This document shows positions 7,092-15,705 of a stretch of DNA of 64,000 nt, one piece after another; the first letter of the stretch is position 1, and every line of letters starts with the position of its first letter. A program made the position numbers and the translations under genes. Below the pieces are notes generated by a model, which saw nothing but the letters and a program-made list of their open reading frames with translations, searched no databases and was not told where the DNA came from. The stretch is taken from positions 29,298 through 93,297 of the forward strand of contig CAVYKN010000013.1 in the NCBI GenBank assembly GCA_963769115.1, in the 5' to 3' direction. Source of the DNA: DASTFY01 sp963769115 (lineage in GTDB: Bacteria; Actinomycetota; Acidimicrobiia; Acidimicrobiales; Ilumatobacteraceae).

Positions 7092-9514
7092 ATGCCCGAT
7101 GGCGCGCCGCTGGCTGCGCCGGCACTGCTCGCGTTGCGAGCGGCCGCCCGGTGGAGGTGGCGGTCGTGGGTTCTCGTCGCAGTCATCGTCGGGCTCGTGA
7201 GCGGCACCGTCATGGCCGCCGTCATGGGAGCGCGACGGACATCTTCGGCCTACGAGCGGTTCCGGTCCGCGCACGCGGCCGCGGACGTGGTGTTCGACGT
7301 CGCCGAGGCCATGCCGCTGAGCGTCGTCCGATCTGTCCCAGGGGTCGCGGCCGTCGGTCGTGTCACGCAGCTTCCGCCTGCCTTCTGGGTGCAGGACGAC
7401 CGGACCCGCTTCCTGCCCCCGGACACGGAGCTGATCGTCGTTGACGGCGCAGGCGTCGACGGTGTCGAGCAGGTGGCGATCCGCCAGGGTCGCGCCGTCG
7501 TGCCCGGCGCGGACGAGGTCGTCGCCAACCGGGCATGGCTCGTCGCGACCGGACTGCAGGTGGGCGACGAGCTCCGCCTCCGGGTGGTGCCCGAGCACCC
7601 ACTGGCCGAGCTGGCGGAGTCCGCCGACGGTCTGCTGGCCGCGCTCGAAGCCCAGCCGTCGCTCGGGTGGACCGCCACCCTCACGGTGATCGGCGAGGCT
7701 GTCGGGCCGGCCGACGTCGCCCGCGACGAGGCCAGCAGCCCAGCTCGGTTGATCATCCCCGAGGACGTGGCCGCCCGGGCGTGGCGGGTCCCGTCCGGCG
7801 CGTTCTGGCGGGGCGGTCATGAGTTGCTGATCACGGTGACCGCCGGGACTGACCCGGCAACGGTCGCCCGCGATCTCGAAGCGCTGCCTGGCGACGGGGA
7901 GGTCGTGGCGACGGGCGCCGGCGGTCCGAGCGGGTCAGCACGGCGACCCGCCCGTACATACAGGCGCTCACCGCGTTCGCCGTACTCGTCGCGATGGTCG
8001 GCCTGGTCGTCGCGGGAGGCGCGGTCGCCCGCCAGGCCGCTGCCGACGCCCGGATCGACCGGGGTCTCCGCGTGAACGGCGCCGACCGACGGCTCCTCAC
8101 GACGATGACGCTCGGCCGCGCCGCGATCATCGGAGTCGGTGCCGCCGTACTCGCGGTGGTCGTGGCGCTCCGAGCGTCGCCATGGCTGGTGTTGGGACCG
8201 TCGTCGGCGGTGGAACCGACGCCGAGAGATGTCGATCTCGTCGTCCTCGCCATCGGTGTCGTCGCCACCGTCGCCGGACTGGCCTTCGTGTCGCTCCTCG
8301 CGTCCTGGAGGACGTCCGTCGGCGCCGTCCGCCCGTCGAGCCCGATCGCGCGCACGGGAGCATCCGGGTTGCCGCTCATGCCACGACTCGGCTTCGAGCT
8401 GGCGTTTCCGCGATCCGGACCCTCGGTTTTCCTGATGCGTTCGGCGCTCCTGGCCACCCTCGTCGCCCTCGCCACGGCCACGGCGGTCGCGGTGGTCGGC
8501 GGAAGCCTCCGTGACCTGGTCACCCATCCCGAGCGGCACGGAGGGGGATGGGACGTCGCCCTCACGTGCGAGGAGGGCTACTGCGAAATCACCGACCAGG
8601 GGGTGGCCGAGTTCGACGAGCTGCTCCGGCGGCGACCAGATGTCGCCGCCTGGTCTTTCGTCACCTTTGGAGAGCTCGACGAGCACGACCGATCGACGCC
8701 GGCCGTCGGGGTCTCGCAGGGGGCGAACGGTCCGTCTCCCTTCACCATCGTGGCCGGCCGGGAGCCGGCGACCGCCGACGAGGTGGTGCTCGGGACCTCG
8801 ACTCTTCGCCACCTCGACGCGCACATTGGTGACCGGCTCCAGCCGGACGCCGGTGGCCCGCTCGAGGTCGTGGGTGTTGCTGCGTTCACGGGCCTCGGCC
8901 CGGCTGACGACGAGCGGGCGTCACTGGGCACCGGCGCTGGGCTCACCATCGAAGGTCTTCGCCGCCACGGCGGGCCGAAGGTCGCCGCGAACGCCGTGCT
9001 CGTCACCGGCGCGGACGTCGGCGCCGACGAGCTGGCGTCGCGCCTGCGTGTCGCCGTCGGCGAGGCCACGGTGATCAGCCGCGACACGCCCGGGCCGATC
9101 GCGGCGTGGCGCAACCTCCGTTCGCTCCCCGTCCTCCTCGCCGCGCTCCTCGTGCTCATGGCGATGGCGTCCCTGGCGCACGCCGTCGTGCTGTCCGCCC
9201 GATCCCGCCGCCACGACCTCGCCGTGTGGCGTGCGCTCGGGCTGCGCCGGCGCGAGTGCGGTTCGGTGATGGCCTGGCAGAGCGCGTTCATCATCGGTTC
9301 GGCGCTGCTGGTCGGCGTGCCGCTCGGTCTGCTCGCCGGTGCCGCGGCGTGGGACACGATGCGCCGCGCTCTCGGGGTGTCTTCTCCGACCACGGTCCTG
9401 GCTCCCCACGTCGTCGTCACCGTCGCTGCGCTCACCGTCGCGTTGATGGTGCTGGTGTGGGCGCTCCGCCTGCGGGACCGCAGCGGGCTGACGGACGCAC
9501 TGCGGACGGAGTGA
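7092..9514 (+). CDS. ABC transporter permease, FtsX/MacB-like, one frameshift
   Basis: Large permease, about 807 residues after correction. One N-terminal membrane helix (SWVLVAVIVGLVSGTVMAAV) is followed by a long periplasmic-type domain, central helices (IQALTAFAVLVAMVGLVVAG and a run near 8,130-8,310), a second extracytoplasmic domain, and a C-terminal FtsX domain with LAVWRALGLRRRE between helices. The reading frame changes near 7,910-7,930: the first part ends in VVATGAGG, and the next frame resumes with ERVSTATRPYIQAL. Such permeases work with an ABC ATPase that is normally encoded next door; none is present in this window. Substrate unknown; the family includes lipoprotein, peptide and macrolide exporters. 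Confidence 0.82.
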
Positions 9515-9543
9515 GTTCGCCGCACCGTCCGCCCTGCCCGCCA

Positions 9544-9549
9544 TAGGCT
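9544..9549 (+). promoter_or_regulatory. Candidate -10 box for tRNA-Arg
   Basis: TAGGCT lies 9 nt before the first tRNA base, a normal distance for the -10 element of a stable RNA promoter. No strong -35 box was seen. Confidence 0.4.
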
Positions 9550-9558
9550 GACACCACC

Positions 9559-9632
9559 GCCTCCGTAGCTCAGCCGGACAGAGCAGCGGACTTCTAATCC
9601 GCGGGCCGCAGGTTCGAATCCTGCCGGGGGCA
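9559..9632 (+). tRNA. tRNA-Arg (anticodon TCT)
   Basis: Complete cloverleaf, 74 nt. Acceptor GCCTCCG pairs with CGGGGGC (one G-U). D-arm GCTC...GAGC. Anticodon stem GCGGA/TCCGC with loop CTTCTAA (9591-9597), anticodon TCT at 9593-9595, reading AGA and possibly AGG. T-arm GCAGG TTCGAAT CCTGC. CCA is not encoded. A degenerate copy of its 3' half lies at 15557-15604. Confidence 0.95.
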
Positions 9633-9651
9633 CCCAACGCGAGCAGGCACG

Positions 9652-10058
9652 ATGCCAATTTCGGCGTGGATGAAGGTGACGGGGTACGGGATCGTGAAGG
9701 TGCCCCGGCGCGACGCCCGGGAGACGGCCAACCCGGTCGAGCGGATGGTGGCGGAGGTCGAGGCGTTGGAAGTGGCCAACCTACGAGCCATCGTCGCCGC
9801 GGCCCTGGACGACCTTCTCCCCGAACCCCTCGATGCCGTCCAAGGTCGAGAACAAGAGCAGCGAGCCGACGTGCGACGACTCCTGGAGGTGCCGGATGAT
9901 TCCGGGCGAGCCCGAGGTCGACGCACTCGTCCGGACGATGAAGGACGTCGAGCTCCTGACGGTGGAGGCCGCCGTCCACGGAGACGACGCGGCGGCGATG
10001 CGGGCGCTGGCGGCGCACCCGCTGGGACCGCGGATCAACTGGGCCGGCGAGCTGTGGC
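9652..10058 (+). pseudogene. Gene remnant; second half like the C-terminus of a GH4 6-phospho-glycosidase
   Basis: No intact gene. One frame from 9652 gives about 60 plausible residues (AWMKVTGYGIVKVP, NPVERMVAEVEALEVANLR) that I do not recognise. Another frame (about 9917-10057) gives VDALVRTMKDVELLTVEAA and ALAAHPLGP. This resembles the conserved C-terminal segment of glycoside hydrolase family 4 enzymes (LTVEAAxTGxxxxALxALLxHPL). The NAD-binding N-terminal part and metal ligands are absent, so this is a fragment. It lies just downstream of the tRNA, where integrated elements often leave debris. Confidence 0.35.
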
Positions 10059-10214
10059 GCCGGCCGCGGGTTCTCGCAACCGTTCGCCGAGGCCGTCACG
10101 AGCGTTCCCGGGCGACGATCGACTGCTCTCGCCCGCCGGCGGCCGCGGCGCTGCGCGCTCGACACGCTCGGCCCGATCCCGCCAAGCGTGACGGCGACCT
10201 GCCTTCGGCGCTCG

Positions 10215-11060
10215 CTACGGAACGGCGACGTAGTCGTCGAGGAAGGAACGGGCGTCAGCGATGTCGAGGCGGTAGTAGCCGCCGAAGCTCCGGCAGAACT
10301 GGCTGGCGCCGAAACTGGTGTCCGCTACGAGGTACTTGCCGTGGAAGGCCGGGCCGCCCGAGTCACCGAAGCACGAGCCACCCTCAGCGCGCGAGTCGTT
10401 CTCGTTCTCGGCCAGCTTCAGCACCTGCGACGAGGCGTTCTGCCCGACCGCGGTCGTGAACCTGCGGCTCAGGTCCGAGACGGCGGCCGGCTTCTGCGGG
10501 CCCTCGGCCGGCTTGTCGAAGTAGACGCCGTAGCCCACGAGGGTGAAGGTCTGCTTGTTGAGGCCGCCGTTGCCCTGCGAGAGGGTCTCGAGGTAGTTGA
10601 GAGGCGGCAGCTTCGCTGGCGTGGCCCCCCGGTACGGCGCATCGAGCACGACGACCCCGACGTCGTGGAGGTCGTTCAGTTGCAGTTCGCCGTCCCACAG
10701 CGGGTGGGCGTGAGGCGTCCCGATGAGCCAACCCGCCGGCGCGGACTGGTACCCGGTCTGCGACTGCCCGTTACCGGTGTCGTCGGCCGCCCGAGGCGTG
10801 GGCGGCACCACCACAGGATCGAACTTGACGATGGTCTTCCCCCGCACTCCGTCGGTGCAGTGCGCAGCGGTGACGAGCACCGTGGGCGACACGAGCGTCG
10901 CCGAGCAGCGGAACCGCCCGTCGGGTTGGTAGAAGACGATCATCGCGACGTTCGGATGGCGATTTCCGTCGAGCTGGCCACCGGTGATCGCACCGGCCGA
11001 ACCCGTGAACGCCGCCAACACCCCGATGACGACGGCGACCGCAGCTGCAACACGCTTCAT
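10215..11060 (-). CDS. Secreted trypsin-like serine protease (S1 family)
   Basis: Exported endopeptidase, 281 residues. ATG 11060 is preceded by AGAGGAG at a good distance and gives a signal peptide (MKRVAAAVAVVIGVLAAFTGSA) ending near AGA-ITGG; ITGG resembles the IVGG start of mature trypsin-like proteases. Catalytic triad: His67 in TAAHC, Asp133 in HDVGVVVLD, Ser234 in GDSGGP. Six cysteines could form disulfides. No membrane anchor or sorting motif, so it is probably released. It stands alone, with no inhibitor or transporter gene nearby. The intact frame contrasts with the debris around it. Confidence 0.93.
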   Translation of the reverse strand: MKRVAAAVAVVIGVLAAFTGSAGAITGGQLDGNRHPNVAMIVFYQPDGRFRCSATLVSPTVLVTAAHCTDGVRGKTIVKFDPVVVPPTPRAADDTGNGQSQTGYQSAPAGWLIGTPHAHPLWDGELQLNDLHDVGVVVLDAPYRGATPAKLPPLNYLETLSQGNGGLNKQTFTLVGYGVYFDKPAEGPQKPAAVSDLSRRFTTAVGQNASSQVLKLAENENDSRAEGGSCFGDSGGPAFHGKYLVADTSFGASQFCRSFGGYYRLDIADARSFLDDYVAVP

Positions 11061-11269
11061 TGAGTGACTCCTCTTGCCGTGACTGACCGGAGCGTCGTCC
11101 CCGCTGGTCCCGCGACGATCCCCGGCGGTCCGGGAGCATAACCTCTTGCAGCGGTGCGGCATCGTGGGCGAGGCGTGGAAGATGCCCCGCGGTGTGGTTG
11201 CGGCGGGCGCCTTCCCCCGCTCGACGATCTCCTCCGTTCCATGCCCTCAGGACGTTCGAGGAGGAGAAA

Positions 11270-11390
11270 GTGGGTGAGCGCGGCCTCGCCGAATGGCAGC
11301 CGATCAAGTTGGACGAGTCACTCCGTCTACGTCTCGCAACCAGAAGCGGTGGCCGCGCTCATCGAGACCGCCGCCAAGGGGGTCACCTGA
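11270..11390 (+). CDS. Possible small hypothetical protein, frameshifted
   Basis: GAGGAGGAGAAA precedes GTG 11270, which opens VGERGLAEWQPIKLDES. In another frame the stretch just after it continues SVYVSQPEAVAALIETAAKGVT to TGA 11388-11390. Joining them with one indel would give a protein of about 39 residues. The good ribosome-binding site and protein-like composition are the only support. Its end overlaps the end of the convergent small gene. Family unknown. Confidence 0.25.
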
Positions 11391-11733
11391 GTAGGCCGCC
11401 ATCTGCGTCAGATTTGAGGCGTCGCCTTCCATTCGAGCATCCGCTGTTGCCGTTCGGCGTCGTCCGGGCCGGCGGGCGCCGCGTCAGTTCCGTCGTCGGG
11501 CTCGTCGCCGAGCTCGCGGTGCATCCCTGGTGCCGGAGTTCGTCGCGGGCTTGGTGATCGACGAGGAGAGGCACGAACTCCTGTACCGGGGCGTCGGACA
11601 GCTCAGCGGCCTTGGCAGTGACGACGGCGTCGATCGCCGCAGTTTCAGCGGGGTTCCCCTCATCGTCGACCAGTTCGTCGTGTAGCCGCTCAATCAGCTG
11701 CGCCACGCGTCGATTCGTCTGGGTATCAGCCAT
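11383..11733 (-). CDS. Small protein with three-helix-bundle-type domain
   Basis: 116 residues from ATG 11733 (MADTQTNRRVAQLIERL). The pattern VxxLIERLHDE...DAVV...APVQEFVPLLVDHQARDEL resembles short actinobacterial proteins annotated as three-helix-bundle dimerisation domain proteins; function unknown, cytoplasmic. After about residue 72 the composition turns odd. An adjacent frame gives a more natural acidic tail (MHRELGDEPDDGTDAAP ... MLEWKATPQI, stop at 11408-11410), so a 1-nt indel near 11520 is likely and the end coordinate is uncertain. Confidence 0.5.
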   Translation of the reverse strand: MADTQTNRRVAQLIERLHDELVDDEGNPAETAAIDAVVTAKAAELSDAPVQEFVPLLVDHQARDELRHQGCTASSATSPTTELTRRPPARTTPNGNSGCSNGRRRLKSDADGGLLR

Positions 11734-11968
11734 GCCGTTCTCGTACCCCGCAGAGCAGCCAGTTGGTGAACCTCGGTGGTACATGAGGTGAAACCACCCG
11801 GGCCGGGCGCCGGGGCCCGGACGGTTCCCCCGGGCATCCGGTCCCGGCGAGCACGAACGGTAGACCAACGTCATCGGGGTGGGTGACGTAACACGATCGA
11901 AGCGCACGGCTACCGTGATCGACTCCCCGAGGGACGCATGTGGGGAATCACCAAGACGGAGCTCGCAG

Positions 11969-12202
11969 ATGCACGATCCCAACCGACTCACCCTGCCGCG
12001 CCCACGCGGCGGTCTCGCCGACTACGTGGTGTGCAGTGAATGCGCCCGACTGGGCAAAGGATCCACGGTGACCACCGACACCGGCGTCGATGCCGGCGTG
12101 ATCTACGGGCCGCTCAGTGCCGAGCTGCTGGCCGACACCCTCGTCGCCGCGCACCGCACCCAAACGAACCGCCACGCCGCTCGAAGGACTCTCACCGACT
12201 GA
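11969..12202 (+). CDS. Small hypothetical protein
   Basis: 77 residues, MHDPNRLTLPRPRG at the start, with a single CSEC motif (VVCSECARLGKG) and a basic C-terminus (HAARRTLTD). ATG 11969 has GGAGCTCGCAG upstream. The frame is open to the left as far as 11879, so a longer form is possible. I do not recognise the family. Two cysteines alone are too few to claim a zinc site. Confidence 0.35.
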   Translation: MHDPNRLTLPRPRGGLADYVVCSECARLGKGSTVTTDTGVDAGVIYGPLSAELLADTLVAAHRTQTNRHAARRTLTD

Positions 12203-13316
12203 CTCGCAACGGTCCAAGGAGAGGGCCAGGGGTGTCGCCGGTGGGCCCACGGTGGCAGGTCCTGCGTGGACAGCCAATCAATTGTCAGGCGAGCGATGTC
12301 TAGCTGCTGCACGGTCAGTTGCCACTTTCGTGCCACCCGCGCCAGCGCGCCGTTTGAGTGCGGTGCGCGGCGGCGAGGTGACCAGCCAGGCAGAACTTGA
12401 CGTTCTGCGAGTCCCAATGCGTGGCGTCCAGACTCCGGATCGAGCGGGAGCGACGTGGCGTGCTCGGTGGACTCGTGGCCACGGTTGGTCTGGTGGGTTG
12501 GGCTGCGTCGCCGGCGCAGGCGGCTGGAGGCACGGCAGCGGTCACGACGGCCGGCGACTCGGGCCCCGGGTCGCTGAGGGCCGCCCTGGCGTCGGGCGCA
12601 ACGCGGATCGTGATCGGTCACCGAGTCGGTACCGTGACCCATCGTGACTGGGGCCGCTCCGCAGGCGGGGTTGGCCGCTCCTCGGGTGCAATCAAGGGCG
12701 GAGGGTGCCGCCGGCCGCTTCGCGGCGGCCAGCGACAGCCCGCTTCCGGACAAGCGAATGCCGGTGCTCTGAGCTTCATCGCCTGATCTGCGAGATCCAA
12801 CACCTTCCGCCACGTTGTCGACGAGCCGCATCACTGGGGTCATGTGCCGTTCATCGCGACGACAAGATCGGGGTCACAGCTTGGGGGAACGCACAATGAC
12901 CCGGCCGATCAGAGGCGTGACCCGGCCAAGATCCCCCGGCTGAGTGGTCTCTGGTTCATCAAGATGGCCAAGCCGACGTGATGCGATCGTTCAATCCGTT
13001 CCCCAGTAGTGCCCGTCGCCCGCCAGTGGCCGACCGCAGTCCTGCGCCGCCGCGTTCGATGTCTCCGACGGCAAGTTGATGACGGCGGCGATACAGCCGC
13101 GGCGCCGCGTCTAGTCAGCGAGTCCCGTCACGGACGGTGTGCCGTCACGCAGTGCTGGGTCTCGCTGAGGGTGCGCGGGTGGCTGATGGTGGCGGTGCAG
13201 GTCTCGGTGGTGGGAGATCGTCGAGGAGGCCGTCAACGCAGCGCAGGCGGCGCTTTCGCCTCGAGCACAGGTGGACGAGCCGTTAGTCCTGCTCGGGGCC
13301 AATGGATGCCTGGAGG
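12203..13316. other. Decayed intergenic stretch, no intact gene
   Basis: 1.1 kb without a convincing complete gene on either strand. Only the truncated beta-helix N-terminus (listed separately) is recognisable. Open frames here have shuffled, Arg/Ser/Gly-rich translations and no motifs. I see no transposase or inverted repeats that would define an insertion sequence. Confidence 0.6.
12424..12618 (+). pseudogene. N-terminal remnant of a secreted right-handed beta-helix protein
   Basis: The frame encodes a signal-peptide-like stretch (GVLGGLVATVGLVGWAASPAQA) followed by AAVTTAGDSGPGSLRAALAS and GATRIVI. The VTTAxDSGPGSLRxAL signature is the usual opening of secreted parallel beta-helix proteins. 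After about 65 residues the homology stops and no beta-helix repeats follow. An unrelated, nearly full beta-helix gene lies 1.6 kb downstream, so this may be what remains of a second such gene. Confidence 0.55.
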
Positions 13317-13781
13317 TCAGAGCGGCTTGCGCATCCTGACGGCGATCTGGCGATAACCGAGCGACTCGTACAGGTGTCGCGCGGGGGAGTTCTCGGCGGT
13401 CACGCTGAGGCCGATCTCGATCGCGCCGCGCGCCCTGGCCTCGCGCTCGACGAGTTCCATCGCCGCCCGGCCGACGCCCCGCCCTCGCCACGCCTCGTCG
13501 ATCTCGATGTCCCACACCCACCAATGGTCGTAGTCATCGGGCGCGCGCGGACCGATCCAGAGTTGGCCGGCCTCCTCGCCGTCGACGACTACCTCGAACA
13601 CGACATGACCGTTTGCTGGTCGACCGTCGGGGAAGGCGGCCGCCTGCTGCTCGGCCGCCGTGCGCGACGCTGCGGCTTCGCCGACACCAGTCGCGATGAG
13701 ATCGGCGACGTACGCGGCGCGAGCACGATCGAGCCACCGTCCGATGGCCTTCTCGACCATCGGCCTGATGCTCACGTCCAT
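13317..13781 (-). CDS. GNAT family N-acetyltransferase
   Basis: 154 residues from ATG 13781 (MDVSIRPMVEKAIGRWLD); an ATG at 13808 would add nine basic residues. Motif A for acetyl-CoA is WRGRGVGRAAMELVEREARARG; VWDIEIDEAWRG forms the preceding strand, and ENSPARHLYESLGYR is motif B. The N-terminal YVADLIATGVGEAAASRTAAEQQ is typical of small GNATs that open with a helical acceptor region. The acceptor is unknown. It lies in the fragment-rich stretch between the tRNA and its degenerate copy but is intact. Confidence 0.85.
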   Translation of the reverse strand: MDVSIRPMVEKAIGRWLDRARAAYVADLIATGVGEAAASRTAAEQQAAAFPDGRPANGHVVFEVVVDGEEAGQLWIGPRAPDDYDHWWVWDIEIDEAWRGRGVGRAAMELVEREARARGAIEIGLSVTAENSPARHLYESLGYRQIAVRMRKPL

Positions 13782-13808
13782 GCGTCGGTGGAGTCTCCCA
13801 TGCCGCAA

Positions 13809-14244
13809 GCGGATCGCGTCCCAAGCAATCAGGGTCCCCGCGAAGTGCGATGACTCTCACCTGGCAGCGCTGCGCATCCCACTGATCGTCACACACCCGT
13901 CACACCTCCAGCTTGGTGCGTGGGGATCACTCCTCAACCTTTCGGAGCCGAGGGCAGGGCCGACTTCGTGCCTGACTGAGGAACGAGCTCGTGCGCGACA
14001 CCGCGGACTTGCCGCCCGACGAATCAACGCCGAGGATCGCTTTTCGCCGTTCAGACAGCGGTCCTCCATCGCGACGTCAGTGTCCCTGCGCGATCGCCGT
14101 GCGGCTGCCGCGCTGCGGGCGGTCGCGACGGCGCAGACGGTGAGGTCCGCTTCCGCCACTATGACGATCAACCCGACGTTCAGGTGCTGTTCATCCTTTC
14201 TACCGGCGGCCGTCCTACGTTCGGCTCCGGCGGAGGAGGATCAG
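13809..14244. other. Intergenic region between GNAT and beta-helix genes
   Basis: 436 bp upstream of two diverging genes. No protein-like frame or RNA gene recognised. It must hold both promoters but no clear TANNNT box is correctly placed. Locally slightly richer in A/T than the neighbouring core genes. Confidence 0.5.
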
Positions 14245-15199
14245 ATGCGTCGATTTCGGTGGTGGTGCGGGGCGGTGGTGCTGTCGTTGGCAGCGACGAG
14301 TGCTGCCGGTGTGGCGCCAGCTGGAGCGGCGGGACCGGGCTGCGGGTCGGTGGTGACGGGCAGCGTGGTACTGCAAGCCGACCTCGTGAACTGCCCGGCC
14401 GACGGCCTCATCGTCGGAGCACCCAACACCCGCATCGACCTCAACGGCCGCACGATCAGCGGCACGAACGCCGCCGGCAGCGTCGGCATCCGCATCAACG
14501 GCCACCTCAACGTCACCATCGTGAGCAGCGCCCCCTTTGCATCGATCGCCGAGTTCACCGTCGGCATCCGCGCTAACAACACCCGCGGGCTGTCCGTGAG
14601 CAACGTGACGACCCAAGCGGTCGTGTTCGGGCTTCGTCTCGAGCACTCCACCGGCGCGTCGATCCGTGGCAACAACCTCGGCTTCGCTCAGCTCGTGCCC
14701 GAGTGCGGGCCGGGGACGGCACCGGCGGGCATCCGACTCTTCGACTCCCACCGCAATACCATCCGGGACAACGCCACCCAGCTCACCGGATACGGGATCC
14801 TGCTCATCCAGTCCGACGCCAACACGGTGCGAGGCAACGGCGCCGCGCCACCCGGATCCGACGGCAACAGCTGCAACGGCATCGCGATGGTCAGTTCCGA
14901 TCGGAACGACATCGTCGCAAACCGGACCACAGAGAACCGCGGCGGGGATCCAGCCGCTGGCGACGGCATCTTCGTGGATGTCGCGAGCCGCGGCAACCTC
15001 GTCAAGGGCAACGAGCGCGTCGACGAACTCAGACGACGGCATCGACGTCCGGAGCGCCTCCACCCGCCTCGTGGACAACGTCGCAACCGCGAACGACGAC
15101 CTCGGCATGACGGCAACCGTGGGCGTCGCGAGTCGAGGCAACCGTGCGAGTGGGAACGGCAACCCACTCCAGTGCCTGAACGTCATCTGCACCCAATAG
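14245..15199 (+). CDS. Secreted right-handed parallel beta-helix (NosD/PbH1-like) protein, one frameshift
   Basis: ATG 14245 follows a strong GGAGGAGGA site. The signal peptide is MRRFRWWCGAVVLSLAATSA...AGA. The rest is short beta-helix coils: GLIVGAPNTRIDLNGRTISG, NTRGLSVSNVTTQ, HRNTIRDNATQ, DANTVRGNG, DRNDIVANRTTENR, RGNLVKGNE. Near 15,025 the frame shifts by one base, and the expected continuation DDGIDVRSASTRLVDNV ... GNRASGNGNPLQCLNVICTQ runs in another frame to TAG 15197-15199. Corrected length is about 317 residues. Such folds bind or cleave polysaccharides, but no catalytic pattern can be named. Cysteines near both ends might form disulfides. Confidence 0.8.
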
Positions 15200-15556
15200 T
15201 CCGAATCGGGCCTCAGTATGTCGACGCCCGGGCGAACTGGACTCAAGCTGTCGACAGGTTGATCGAACGTCTCAGAGCCCGGTGACCGGGCGGCAGCGCT
15301 GGACTTCGTCGGCGTTGCGTATCTCCAGCTTGTTCTTGGCGTGACTGCAAAGCTCATGATCCGAGGCGTACGGCATCGCGGCGGCAATTGCCGCTGACTG
15401 GCGGCCGGGGACGGGACTGGGGACCATGCGCGTGCTTGTCCGCCATTTGTCCGCCAAACGGGACTACGCCAGGCGAACGCGGCGGTACCGGCTGGACGGA
15501 CCGGTGGGCAACGTGCCTGCTAGACGGACGTGCCGGGACGTAGTGAAATCGGTTTT
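15200..15556. other. Non-coding stretch before the tRNA remnant
   Basis: About 350 bp with no supported gene. A near-direct repeat TTGTCCGCC occurs twice around 15,437-15,455. Open frames on the minus strand lack recognisable motifs; I specifically looked for an integrase terminus and could not support one. Confidence 0.45.
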
Positions 15557-15604
15557 CAGCGACTTCAATCCGACGGTCGCACGTTCGAATCGTGCCGGAG
15601 GCGC
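15557..15604 (+). repeat. Degenerate copy of the tRNA-Arg 3' half (candidate attachment-site remnant)
   Basis: CAGCGACTTCAATCCG then a perfect T-arm GCACG TTCGAAT CGTGC and CGGAGGC. Aligned with the intact tRNA-Arg (from 9585), most positions match. There are two 1-nt deletions in the anticodon arm and a compensated pair change in the T-stem (GCAGG/CCTGC becomes GCACG/CGTGC). CGGAGGC pairs perfectly with the GCCTCCG acceptor strand of the real tRNA. No 5' half is present. This is the pattern left when an element integrates at a tRNA 3' end. Confidence 0.6.
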
Positions 15605-15705
15605 AGCCGGAGAGCGGTGATCTGGCGTGCACTCGACCGCGGGCCAGTTGTGCTAGGGCTGATCCGAGACAGGCCGGAAGCCGTTCGATGGGGGAGTGCA
15701 CGCGC

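Noticed and set aside
5832..8075. 747-codon frame that would fuse ThpR with an ABC permease
   Set aside because: The ThpR C-terminus is clearly encoded in the neighbouring frame with a normal stop; the fusion is a frameshift product.
8578..9926. Minus-strand frames ending in peptides such as AGFEPAARGLEV or DSNLRPAD
   Set aside because: These are antisense translations of the tRNA-Arg gene, a well-known source of false proteins; the tRNA explains them.
12850..13010. Sequence ending IPRLSGLWFIKMAKPT that might be an insertion-sequence end
   Set aside because: No transposase, terminal inverted repeats or target duplication could be found.
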